Of a DNA stretch of 64,000 nt, positions 26,906 to 49,489 are shown piece by piece. The notes below the pieces were generated by a model, which searched no databases, was not told the DNA's origin, and was given only the letters and a program-made list of their open reading frames with translations. The stretch is from Lampris incognitus (taxonomy: Eukaryota > Chordata > Actinopteri > Lampriformes > Lampridae): positions 56,705,356-56,769,355 of the forward strand of contig NC_079220.1 of assembly GCF_029633865.1 (NCBI RefSeq). The letters run 5' to 3'. Position 1 is the stretch's first letter; each line of letters begins with the position of its first letter. The translations under genes were made by a program, and so were the position numbers.

Positions 26906-28535
26906 CAGTGCATCCGGAAAGTATTCACAGTCCTTCACTTTCCCCACATTTTGTTATGTTACAGCCTTATTCCAAAATGGATTAAAGTCCTTTTTTTCTC
27001 ATCAATCTACACACAATACCCCATAATGACAAAGTGAAAAAGGTTTTGTAGACATTTTTGCAAATTTATTAAAAATAAAAAACTGAAATATTGCATGTAC
27101 ATAAGTATTCACACCTTTTACTCAGTACTTGGTTGAGGCACCCTTGGCAGCGATTACAGCCTCAAGTCTTCTTGGGTATGAAGCGACAAGCTCGGCACAC
27201 CTATATTTGGGGTATTTCTCCCATTCTTCTCTGCAGATCCTCTCGAGCTCTGTAAGGTTAGATGGGGAGCGTCGCTGCACAGCTATTTTCAAGTCTTTCC
27301 AGAGATGTCAATGGGGTTCAAGTCTGGGCTCTGGCTGGGCCACTCAAGGACATTCACAGACTTGTCCCGAAGCCACTCCTTCGTTGTCTTGGCTGTGTGC
27401 TTAGGGTCGTTGTCGTGTTGAAAGGTAAACCTTCGCCCCAGTCTGAGGTCCTGAGCGCTCTGGAGCAGGTTTTCATCAAGGATCTCTCTGTACTTTGCTC
27501 CATTCATCTTTCCCTCGATCCTGACTAGTCTCCCAGTTCCTGCCGCTGAAAAACATCCCCACAGCATGATGCTGCCACCATCCTTCACTGTAGGGATGGT
27601 ATTAGCAAGGTGATGAGAGGTGCCTGGTTTCCTCCAGACGTGACGTTTGGCATTCAGGCCAAAGAGTTCAATCTTGGTTTCATCAGACCAGAGAATCTTG
27701 TTTCTCAGGGTCTGAGTCCTTTAGGTGCTTTCTGGCAAACTCCAAGCGGGCTGTCTTGTGCCTTTTACTGAGCAGAGGCTTCCGTCTGGCCACTCTACCA
27801 TAAAGGCCTGATTGGTAGAGTGCTGCAGAGATGGTTGTCCTTCTGGAAGGTTCTCCCATCTCCGCAGAGGAACGCTGGAGCTCTGTCAGAGTGACCATCG
27901 GGTTTTTGGTCACCTCCCTGACCAAGACCCTTCCCCCCCGATTGCTCAGTTTGGCTGGGCGGCCAGCTCTAGGAAGAGTCCTGGTGGATCCAAACTTCTT
28001 CCATTTACGAATGATGGAGACCACGGTGCTCTTCGGGACCTTCAAAGCTGTAGACATTTTTTTGTGCCCTTCCCCAGATCTGTGCCTCGATACAATCCTG
28101 TCTTGGAGGTCCACAGACAATTCCTTTGACTTCATGGCTTGGTTTCTGCTCTGACATGCACTGTCAACAGTGAGACCTTATATAGACAGGTGTGTGCCTT
28201 TCCAAATCATGTCCAATCAATTGAATTTACTAGAGGTGGACTCCAATCAAGATGTAGAAACATCTCAAGGATGATCAGTGGAAACAGGATGAACCTGAGC
28301 TCAATTTTGAGTGTCATAGCAAAGGGTGTGAATACTTATGTACATGCAATATTTCAGCTTTTTATTTTTAATACATTCGCAAAAATTTCTACAAAACCTT
28401 TTTCACTTTGTCATTATGGGGTATTGTGTGTAGATTGATGAGAAAAAAAAGGAATTTAATCCATTTTGGAATAAGGCTGTAACATAACAAAATGTGGGGA
28501 AAGTGAAGGGGTGTGAATACTTTCCGGATGCACTG
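26906..28535 (-). mobile_element. Tc1-like DNA transposon, end-to-end copy
   Basis: It is flanked by TA on both sides and bounded by inverted CAGTGCATCCGGAAAGTATT termini. The inverted repeats are long, about 215 bp (26906-27120 and 28321-28535), and nearly identical. Each has an outer and an inner AGTATTCACA-type motif, the IR/DR arrangement of fish Tc1 elements. It contains one transposase gene on the minus strand, which is broken. At 1630 bp it is the length expected for an autonomous Tc1 element. Confidence 0.93.
27122..28135 (-). pseudogene. Tc1-like transposase, two frameshifts
   Basis: The N-terminal part (28135-27683) has the paired-type helix-turn-helix DNA-binding region, with MKSKELSVDLQDRIV and a GRPAKLS hook. 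The catalytic part follows in another frame, with SGGS-like [26 protein letters not shown] and [11 protein letters not shown]. Compared with intact fish Tc1 transposases, the frame shifts once near 27700 and again near 27300, just after the DLNPI segment. The last segment runs to a TGA at 27122-27124. Each break looks like a loss of one or two bases, so the protein cannot be made from this copy. Confidence 0.88.
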
Positions 28536-29257
28536 TATGTGTGCGCATATACATACATATGTGTGTGTATATGTGTGTGTGTGTTTAAGTGAAACTAAGA
28601 GCGTGATGGGGGTACTGCACCACTGTGATCTTTGACCTACCATTAAAACATGCTCACCGAACAATGTTTCAGCACCTGCACCCACACAACAACACACATA
28701 CTCAACCGCTGACCCACCGACTCATACACGACTGAAAATCAGGCATTAAAGACAACAGCACAGACTGAGAGCCAGAGATCCAGAAGGACGAGACAGAGAG
28801 AGACAGAGACAGAGAGAGAAAGAGACAGACACAGACAGACAGAGACAGAGAGAGCGAGGGGGGGAGTCATGTTACGTACAGGGAGTAAGACAGAAGGAGA
28901 GGGTGAGGCAAACAGTCAGAAACACAGGAAAGGCAGAAACAGACAGGCAGCAAGAGCTGCTTGGCCTGGGAATAACATATGCACTACTATTATTACTCCA
29001 TGCTATATAACGCCTCAGCAGCTGAGCAACTATCGCTCTCGACGTGTCGCTCTGGTCTCGCCCCTGCAGTGGGGTTGCACACACCAAATGGAAAGTCACA
29101 ACTGTCAGACGGTTACTCACGACATGTGCTTTGTGACCCATAGGCCTGGCTGGACGTGACCTAGTTCGGTCATACCCAGGTGAGGTTGAGCTAGACACCA
29201 CGTGCACCTTTGTGTGCATGTTTGAGCATGCACCCCTGCACATTCATGAGCACATCC

Positions 29258-29693
29258 CCAACAGGCACACATGCTCATCATACCCCTCCCCAACATGCAC
29301 GCACGCTCTTCATACCCCTCCCCAACATGCACACACGTTCATCATACCCCTCCCCAACATGCACACACACTCATCATACCCCTCCCCAACATGCACGCAC
29401 GCTCTTCATACCCCTCCCCAACATGCACACACGCTCATCATACCCCTCCCCAACATGCACACACGCTCATCATACCCCTGCCTCAACATGCACACACGCT
29501 CATCATACCCCATCTCAACATGCACACACGCTCATCATACCCCCCCTCAACATGCACACACGCTCATCATACCCCCCCTCAACATGCACACACGCTCATC
29601 ATACCCCTCCCCAACATGCACGCACGCTCTTCATACCCCTCCCCAACATGCACGCACGCTAATCATACCCCTGCCCAACACGCACACACGCTT
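29258..29693. repeat. 32-bp minisatellite, about 13-14 copies
   Basis: The unit is CATGCACACACGCTCATCAT followed by ACCCCTCCCCAA. Variants alternate between CGCTCATC and CGCTCTTC, and between CCTCCCC, CCTGCCT and CCCCCCT. Because 32 is not a multiple of three and the unit lacks stops on this strand, all three + frames are open. Confidence 0.93.
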
Positions 29694-30393
29694 ATACACT
29701 CTGTGAATTAGACTGATATCACACAAGACTTACAGCCTTACATTTACAAGAAGCATTCATAATTATTTTTTTTTATCAGTTTATCAAGTTGATTCAGTGA
29801 TTTTGGCAAATGGTCCAAAACACGGGGATTATAACACCGTAGCAAGACAAGCACACTGATACAATACTGAAGCACCTTTCTCTTTCCTGACTTAACGGTT
29901 AAAAAAGGAGTCGCTAATGACAGAAACATGATGGGTTTGTGGACTACATCAGCCTGTACACACTATCACATAAAGACATGCTTGGACAGTGCATGCTGTG
30001 GACAAGACAGGGGCGGCACAGCATCAGCCATGCTGTGGTTAAAGGGGCTTCGTGTAATATTTCCTCAGACATGACTGCTGACTGTTGTTGCTGAACAGCA
30101 GTGATTAAAAAAAAAGTAAAAATAAGAGCAAAGTAAAAACACTTGTGCCCTTCATTCCCCCAGTCACCAGTCCCTAGCATACCATGATGCCCTGATGGCA
30201 CCAAGCTGATGCATAATGGCAACTGAAAATGTGCTATTTTGATGTTGTTATTCACATTGCTTAAGAACACAGGTCAGCACTCAGGTGGAAATTACACATA
30301 GCCCCAAAAAGAAACTGGATGCAGCATCCCACCACATTCTAGACAACTAGTTTGTCCACAAGGGGCCTGACTAAGAAAGGCATTAGCTTTTAG

Positions 30394-30399
30394 TTTATT
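30394..30399 (-). promoter_or_regulatory. slc17a7: Candidate polyadenylation signal for slc17a7
   Basis: An AATAAA on the minus strand lies about 555 bases after the slc17a7 stop. It is the first canonical hexamer I noticed there; the real 3' end could be further. Confidence 0.35.
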
Positions 30400-30950
30400 T
30401 GTGTCGATTTCTTTATAATTCAAATAATATTATAGATGTGTGTGTATGTTTAGCTTGTTATATACCCTTTCCATTTTATACCAGAGGCCCCTGGAGTGCT
30501 CAAATGAACCACAGAAGGAAAGTATGCAGCTTACAATTAAAATGAAATGTAATATAACGCCAATGGCCTGAGAGAGTTTCTTGACCGCACACAGATGCAG
30601 GCACAGCCACTCGTACAACAGAGACTCTCCCAGTTATGTGCCTCCCATGAAAACATGACCATTGTGCAACTGCAATGGGCTCAGGAGCAGGAAGGAACCC
30701 TGTTAGATGAGCGCAGTTTGTATATAAATTTTATGTACATTAACCACCCTACACACACACTAACACGCACACACACATACACACTAGAATGAATCAGATG
30801 CATCCCATCTCCCACATGATATTGTCAATACTGTAAAAAAGTACACTGCAGCTGCATTCAGTATTGCGTTGACCATTACATACACTATCTTCCCAGACCG
30901 AATCAACCCGTCTTACCAACTCATTTTACTTTCACTTGCAACTCAATTCT

Positions 30951-42189
<11,239 letters not shown>

Positions 42190-44128
42190 CTGCGAAGAGA
42201 GCCGAGGTGAGGGACTCTCCAGACACCATGAGAGAGGTCTTGATCTATCACAGATCAGTTGGTCAAACACCAAACAAAACACACAGAGGCTTTCTGTTTC
42301 CCGAGTACCGAAACGGGCCTCACCGTGCAGTGCAGTTACAAATGCACATTTTCCACCTTTGCAACTTGCCACTCTAAGTGATTTGAGAGTCAGCTTCCTT
42401 GCCAAAGTGGAAATCGCACTCATTTGGTTATTTATTTTCTATTTAAAAAAAAAAACCCTAACAACCTTCAATTCACAATTTGGACAATTCTCAGCACATA
42501 TTTTACCAATCTGAAGCTTTAGGTCAACCAGATTTGACATGCAACTGATTTTAAAACACTCAAACCTGATTTTGTATTCGCAAATATTCCATGTTGTCCT
42601 CTATCAACCCTAAAATGAGAAAGAAAAGAAACCTCCCTCAACGGAAAACAGCTGTCATTACGTTAATGAACTGATCTAACTCAAACATATGTATAACGTA
42701 ACACGGAAAAGGGGGACGTGGCTGCGGGGAGTGCTTTATGTGGGAGTACGGACACGTCCAACTTCAGATGAGATGTCGCCAATTACAAACAATGGTCGTT
42801 CAGCCAAACCTCAATTAAGGGAAAGCAGGATGTCCTGGTTATAAAAGAGGTCAGGAATCAGGAGCACTTCGTCATTTCATTGCATGTACTTGTTTACATA
42901 AAATGAAATGAAATATCGTTTCCCCAGCCCACAGCAGCGCAACACAAAGACAAAAACACATCTAAAAACTACAAGAACACACATATCAAACTATTAAAAA
43001 AAAATCACTGTCCAGGAGAGCGAACGCCAGGATGACTGTCATCGAACAATGACAATGACTGTCGGAACTGCTGGTCTGCATGGGCTTGCAGTTAGCTTAG
43101 CCTGCCCTGCTTCCACGTCCTGTCAGACCGCCCTCGGTGTTTCCTCTTCGGGCACAGCCCCAGGTAGGGCCGTGGTCCTTGGGCCCACAGGACGCAGCAG
43201 ACCAGGCTCTCCAAAGCCAATCCAGCACCAGCTCCCCCAGCCAGCAAACCAAGATACACTTAGACGCGCAGACGTGGACAAAGACGCTGCATGGACGGTA
43301 CTGGGTGAGGCCGCTGCAAATGAAAGTTCAGGCCACCATCTTCCCACACTGGTACTGGGTGAGGCCGCCGCAAAGGTGAAATCGCGCCGCCATCTTCCCA
43401 CACCAGAAGCAGCAAGGTCATCCTTGGACCAATGGATCCGGATTAAATCAGTGTCCCCTGTAACCAGTGTCCTTAACATGACAGTGTTCCCCTCCCGACT
43501 GTAGCTCACACTACTAAGGGATCAAGCCCCACAAAATTACATTAAGTGAGCATTGTATGAGCGAGTAACCATTTTTGTTTTTGATTTCCTGTCAAAGTTA
43601 AGACAACTCATTCTGATTTTATTCATAATCCCAAACCACAGTTGCCGTCTCAGAGGGCTTTTACATTCACACAGTGGAAAAACAGGTCGATATCGTGAAA
43701 GACAATAGATGACATCCTCTATCCTCATACCCTCACTTTAGCTGCACGTTGAACAGATGAAAAATGTTCAGAACGTTTTGGCTTGAGGCAAGAATCCCTT
43801 TTCCTCACGTTGACGTCTGAATCTTTGCATGTTGTGTTAGTATCTCATATGAGCACCGTAGTGCTGAAAAACGCCTTTGACACATGATCATTGTGCAGAC
43901 ATTTTAACTCCAAGTAAAAAGTCTTCAAAATCTGGTTTCTAAGCTAAACACAAAATGCAATGCTTAGGTGAGTCGCAAACAGGTGATTGCACCACAACTA
44001 CATCAAAAACTGCAAATGAGTAACTGCAATGTGAAGCGATACCACTGGAGGTGCTCCCTGAAGAGGGTTCACCTCCTCTTCAACTGTTTCACTTGAGATT
44101 TGAGGGCTTGTGTACATGGGCTGTAACC
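42190..44128. other. Upstream of or within slc17a7 intron 1; no gene seen
   Basis: This is on the 5' side of the first visible slc17a7 exon. I searched the minus strand for a short exon encoding an ATG plus about 20 residues and ending in a donor of matching phase, without success. A GC-richer open frame at 43049-43504 (+) contains two similar GEAAA-plus-HLPTP segments and could be a dispersed repeat; no family was recognised. Confidence 0.5.
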
Positions 44129-44351
44129 TTTCACATAGGAACTGGTTCACATAGGCGCTGGTTCACATAGGAGCTGGTTCACATAGGAGCCGCTGGTTCA
44201 CATAGGAGCCGGTTCACATAGGAGCTGGTTCACATAGGAGCCGCTGGTTCACATAGGAGCCAGTTCACATAGGGGCTGACTCGCATAGGAGCCGGTTTAC
44301 ATAGGAGCTGACTCACATAGAAGCCGGATCACATAAGAGCCGGTTCACAAA
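44129..44351. repeat. 16-bp minisatellite, about 12 copies
   Basis: The unit is TGGTTCACATAGGAGC, with insertions such as GAGCCGCTGG and variants such as GACTCACATAGAAGC. It is the first array of the minisatellite cluster running to 61.7 kb. Confidence 0.85.
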
Positions 44352-44428
44352 GATTAATTGTCTAAATGCTTTCCTCTACTTACATCACACTGACGCAAAA
44401 ACGTACAATTTCTCGCACACAAGTACTC

Positions 44429-44443
44429 ACACACACACACACA

Positions 44444-44506
<63 letters not shown>

Positions 44507-44575
44507 TCTCTCTCTCACTCTCTCTTGCTCTCTCTCTCTCTCACTCTCTCTCGCTCTCTCTCACACTCACACAAA
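44429..44575. repeat. (CA)n(CT)n microsatellite
   Basis: A short CA run is followed by a long, almost uninterrupted CT run with a few CTTG and CTCG breaks. Confidence 0.92.
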
Positions 44576-44920
44576 GAGACACATATGTTTAGGTCATGAC
44601 TGACTCGGTGTCACACAGTGTGGGAGCAGCTGTCACCGGCCCAGCCCTTAGGAAGACTGGAAGAGAGACAGCCATGAGAGCCCATTTCCCCCAGTGTCCT
44701 GTCCCTCACAGTACCCGAGACCTGCTGCCATGCTGATACTGTCCACAGTCTCAGATACAAACGGACTCTGGAGACGGACCCCTGACCACAACACACTGCA
44801 CATGTCTTCTGATCACCCAGCTTCGTGGACCATGTCAGAGAGCACACACGTCCTCATTTTTGCAAGTGAGAGACGTTCTCACTCCATATGTTGAACTTGG
44901 ACTGACCGTAACATTGACCC

Positions 44921-45136
44921 TGAACCAAACCATGACCCTAACTACCTGTCTACTATGAATCTGACTGGCTATATGAACCAAACCATGACCCTAACTACCT
45001 GTCTACCATGAATCTGACTGGATATATGAACCAAACCATGACCCTAACTACATGTCTACCATGAATCTGACTGGATATATGAACCAAACCGTGACCCTAA
45101 CTACATGTCTACCATGAATCTGACTGGATATATGAT
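44921..45136. repeat. 53-bp minisatellite, about 4 copies
   Basis: The unit contains TGAACCAAACCATGACCCTA, ACTACCTGTCTACCATGAAT and CTGACTGGATATA. Copies are nearly identical; the CATGACC block recurs at 53-base spacing. Confidence 0.9.
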
Positions 45137-45640
45137 ACAACAGCCCGGGACATCATGTACAATGTTGATCGATCTGGGAACATTTCTCACTTCCAGGAAT
45201 CAGGAGAGCAGAGTGTACAGCATACACCAACATTAAGACATGAGAGGAAGAAAGACAAGGAGAGGACACAAGAGAAACAAGCCATTGAAGAACAAAAAAA
45301 AAAAAGAGAAACAACCGAAGGAGCAGAGAAACAGTGGAAAAAAGATTGAAACATAAAAACACACTTGGATTTCACCGTTGCAATTTTCAACTCAAAGGGG
45401 AAGTGGCTTTGAATGTCCTGGTAAACACCAACAAATGCTTTTATATAGATTTTTTATTATTTCTATGACATCCTGGCATTTGATAAGAGTAAGAATTAAA
45501 ACCACATTGATCATGATAATGTAGAAAATGGGTGTTTATGTGCAAGCGCAATATTCAGCAACTAACTGTAACGGCATTTGAAGATTTGTACAAATTCCTA
45601 TTCATCCCGTTCATCCTTACCTACAAACACATTATGACAT

Positions 45641-46583
45641 TTGCCTCTCACTCCTCAGACCATGGTGCAACATCTACCTCTCACACCTCAGGGCATGGTG
45701 CAACATCTACCTCTTACTCCTCAGGGCATGGTACAACATCTACCTCTCACTCCTCAGGGCATGGTGCAACATCTACCTCTCACTCCTCAGGGCATGGTGC
45801 AACATCTACCTCTCACACCTCAGGGCATGGTGCAACATCTACCTCTTACTCCTCAGGGCATGGTACAACATCTACCTCTCACTCCTCAGGCCACGGTGCA
45901 ACATCTACCTCTCACTCCTCAGCGCATGGTGAAACATCTACCTCTCACTCCTCAGGGCATGGTACAACATCTACCTCTCACTCCTCAGGGCATGGTGCAA
46001 CATCTACCTCTCACTTCTCAGGGCATGGTACAACATCTACCTCTCACTCCTCAGGGCATGGTGCAACATCTACCTTTCATGCCTCAGGGCATGGTGCAAC
46101 ATCTACCTCTCACTCCTCAGGGCATGGTGCAACATCTACCTCTCACTTCTCAGGGCATGGTGCAACATCTACCTCTCACTCCTCAGGGCATGGTGCAACA
46201 TCTACCGCTCACTCCTCAGGGTATGGTGCAACATCTACCTCTCACTTCTCAGGGCATGGTGCAACATCTACCTCTCACTCCTCAGGGCATGGTGCAACAT
46301 CTACCTCTCACTCCTCAGGGCATGGTGAAACATCTACCTCTCACTCCTCAGGGCATGGTGCAACATCTACCTCTCACTCCTCAGGGCATGGTGCAACATC
46401 TACCTCTCACTCCTCAGGGCATGGTGAAACATCTACCTCTCACTCCTCAGGGCATGGTACAACATCTACCTCTCACTCCTCAGGGCATGGTGAAACATCT
46501 ACCTCTCACTACTCAGGGCATGGTGCAACATCTACCTCTCACTCCTCAGGGCATGGTGCAACATCTACCTCTCACTCCTCAGG
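45641..46583. repeat. 33-bp minisatellite, about 28 copies, open frames
   Basis: The unit is TCTCACTCCTCAGGGCATGG followed by TGCAACATCTACC. Since 33 is a multiple of three, each frame gives an 11-residue repeat: SHSSGHGATST in one and MVQHLPLTPQG in another. Variation is mainly GTGCAAC, GTACAAC or GTGAAAC. A four-unit block (132 bp) is duplicated near 45681 and 45813. One frame stays open to 47059 through unique sequence with a coiled-coil-like EDKDLRKELQELRVQ segment and FGLQRFAGSD; the latter reminds me of transposon-encoded proteins of fish (PIF/Harbinger-like), unverified. I do not regard it as a demonstrated gene. Confidence 0.92.
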
Positions 46584-47350
46584 TCTGTAGCAGACCCTTC
46601 TCCACTGATCAACGACCCCTGGTGGGCGAAGAAGGCTTGTTAAAGGTGCTACACCGACGCTGTCTGACTGGAGTGGCTATACTGCTGAGACACCACGGAC
46701 GGCGCAGTGTGTGGGAGAGAGCAAAACAGCCCGTTGAGCCGGTCCCTCCTGAGGAGCAACACAATAGTGCAAGGGATCACGACCACTGCTCTGTCCCTGA
46801 ACTGTCTGCTCTGGACATGTCCTCGTCATCGGTAGAAGACAAAGACCTGAGAAAGGAGTTGCAGGAGTTGCGTGTGCAGCGAGAGTTTGGGTTACAGCGG
46901 TTTGCAGGCTCCGATTTAATTTTGGGAGATTTCTGTTTTTCATACATTTTAGAGAATTTTAGAATTCATACATTTCAGAATTTACCAGAAAGTATAAAAT
47001 TACAAGTAAAGGTTATGAGAAAATCTGCAAAGCAGTTCCCATTGCCTTACTCTGACTGAATCAAAGCAGTATGCAGTTTTATTTGATTTCACCTTCTTTG
47101 CCTTCTCTGAGAGCTGGTGATGTAATTGCGTGGTGTTATTGTTTCGCCATCTGCTGGCGTGGCATGCACACTACAGCGTCTTCCCTCGTTCTTTGCGGAT
47201 CCGTGTGCATGCGGATCGTATTCAAAACGATGTCGTCTGAACGCAGAACTTTTGTAAAACGCAAAGGAAAAACTCTTCCGTTTTTAGCGAGACCGTCTAG
47301 CAGTTTAAAAGTTCAGCTAGTTTTTGGTGATGTTGGGCTATCAGCGGCTC

Positions 47351-47929
47351 TTTGTCCATGTGGTGGGTAGTCCATTTGTCCATGTGGTGGGTAGTTCATT
47401 TGTCCAAGTGGTGGGTAGTTCATTTGTCCAAGTGGTGGGTAGTTCATTTGTCCATGTGGTGGGTAGTTCATTTGTCCATGTGGTGGGTAGTTCATTTGTC
47501 CAAGTGGTGGGTAGTTCATTTGTCCATGTGGTGGGTAGTTTATTTGTCCATGTGGTGGGTAGTTCATTTGTCCATGTGGTGGGTAGTTCATTTGTCCAAG
47601 TGGTGGGTAGTTCATTTGTCCATGTGGTGGGTAGTTCATTTGTCCAAGTGGTGGGTAGTTCATTTGTCCAAGTGGTGGGTAGTTCATTTGTCCATGTGGT
47701 GGGTAGTTCATTTGTCCATGTGGTGGGTAGTTCATTTGTCCATGTGGTGGGTAGTTCATTTGTCCATGTGGTGGGTAGTTCATTTGTCCATGTGGTGGGT
47801 AGTTCATTTGTCCATGTGGTGGGTAGTTCATTTGTCCATGTGGTGGGTAGTTCATTTGTCCATGTGGTGGGTAGTTCATTTGTCCATGTGGTGGGTAGTT
47901 CATTTGTCCATGTGGTGGGTAGTTCATTT
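47351..47929. repeat. 24-bp minisatellite, about 24 copies
   Basis: The unit is TTTGTCCATGTGGTGGGTAG plus TTCA, with CATG/CAAG as the main variant. The minus strand reads as an 8-residue repeat MNYPPHGQ or MNYPPLGQ. Copies are almost identical over 579 bp. Confidence 0.95.
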
Positions 47930-48029
47930 CAAGCTCTTTTATATTTTGTTTATATCGAGCAATTCCACACAGCAGAACAGAGAACTCAGGAGAGAGGCCA
48001 TCTGTGTGCTGCAACCTGTCTACTCTAAC

Positions 48030-48129
48030 CACACACACACACACACACATACACACGCACACGCCACACACGCACGCATGTGCACGCACACACACATGCA
48101 CACGCCACATACACACACGTGCACGCACG

Positions 48130-48165
<36 letters not shown>
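48030..48165. repeat. CA-rich microsatellite with CACG interruptions
   Basis: (CA)n runs alternate with ACGCACGCA and CATGCACACGCC segments and end in a pure (CA)n run at about 48133-48163. Confidence 0.92.
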
Positions 48166-48166
<1 letters not shown>

Positions 48167-48689
48167 TGTACACACAAGTTGTACAGATATATTTTTACCC
48201 TCAACAAAATGTGCAGCACACGTTGAGAGAAGTGCTAACGTTAATGCAGGTGTATTTAGCTGGGTGCACGTGCGAGCTTGTGAATGTGAGGACGCAGGGA
48301 CACAGACGCGTGTCAGGCTCCCGGTTTCCATCGGGTTGATCCATTTAGCCAGTGAGCTGGAGAACAGTGTGGAGAAGCAGGCGGGATCACCACAAGGATT
48401 TGTTCCATGTGATGGGGACAGTTGCATCTGAGGGAGGTGAATCACATTTGAGCTTTAACATGCCATTTAAGGCAGCGTTTGCTTTCTGGATGTTGCCCTT
48501 TTTTATTTCCAGCCACACAAAAGTCCTCCGGGATGAACACTTTCTGTCCCGCAGGCTCCAGGCACGTCTCAGCTGCAAGATAACTTCTTCACTCCAGCTC
48601 ACACAAGACACGTCACATTCTGACTGTGGTCAATTATTGATGTGTTTTATGCTGATGAAATATTCAGTCCTGCTCATACACCATACACT

Positions 48690-48690
48690 G

Positions 48691-48778
<88 letters not shown>

Positions 48779-48783
48779 GTCTA

Positions 48784-48838
<55 letters not shown>
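48690..48838. repeat. (CTAT)n-(CTGT)n tetranucleotide microsatellite
   Basis: About 22 pure ATCT units are followed by about 13 GTCT units. The two-motif structure arises from one substitution spreading through part of the array. Confidence 0.95.
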
Positions 48839-49001
48839 CTATTTGTCTGTCCATCCGCCCGCCTGCACCTTTGCCCCTCATCTATCTGTTTTCAATCCTT
48901 TCCATCTATTCATTCTCCTCCCTTTCTCTCTGCTGGTGGCTTGTACTCCCTGCCCCCTTTCAATAATGCAGATTCTATGTAATCCCTTCACACACTACAT
49001 A

Positions 49002-49365
49002 CATGCAGGCAGGCAGTACATGCAGCCAGGCAGTACATGCAAGCAGTCATTACATGCAAGCAGTTAGTACATGCAGGCAGGCAGTACATACAGTCAGTCA
49101 GTACATGCAGTCAGTAAATGCAGTCAGTCAGTACATGCAGGCAGTCAGTAAAGCAGGCAGTCAGTACATGCAGTCAGTCAATACATACAGGCAGGCAGTC
49201 AGTACATGCAGCCAGGCAGTACATGCAGGCAGCCAGTACATACAGTCAGTCAGTACATGCAGTCAGTCAGTACATGCATGCAGTCAGTACATGCAGGCAG
49301 TCAGTACATGCAGTCAGTCAATACATGCAGGTAAGCAGTCAGTACATGCAGTCAGTCAGTAAGAG
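49002..49365. repeat. Irregular 12-20-bp repeats of CAGTACATGCAGTCAGT
   Basis: Blocks of AGTACATGCA alternate with GGCAGGC, GTCAGTC and GCCAGGC linkers, giving units of variable length in multiples of about four bases. Confidence 0.88.
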
Positions 49366-49489
49366 CAGAGAGCAGCAGAACAATCAGTAATACACCAGCG
49401 CTTTACCATCAAAGGATATTGTCCCTATTAAGGACTTGTATTGCAATGCTTTGTAATTTTTAAGAGATTAAAGAGGCTGTGTCCCCCCC

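Larger units (their letters stand above)
28536..30950. other. Gene-free stretch, includes probable slc17a7 3' UTR
   Basis: It contains a short GT microsatellite at 28560-28584, GACAGA-type repeats at about 28790-28862 and the 32-bp minisatellite listed separately. The part nearest 30950 is downstream of the slc17a7 stop and probably 3' UTR. No other gene was recognised. Confidence 0.6.

Noticed and set aside
43049-43504. A 151-residue GC-richer frame considered as an unknown gene
   Set aside because: The opposite strand is equally open, it contains an internal duplication, and no splice or domain evidence was found. It may be a dispersed repeat.
45532-46590. A 352-residue Ser/His/Gly/Thr repeat frame resembling a secreted or mucin-like protein
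   Set aside because: It is entirely encoded by the 33-bp minisatellite, parallel frames are equally open, and no signal peptide or splice structure supports it.
47313-48173. A 286-residue minus-strand frame with MNYPPHGQ repeats considered as a structural protein gene
   Set aside because: Its N-terminal part is read from CA microsatellite and the rest from the 24-bp array; no conserved domain remains.
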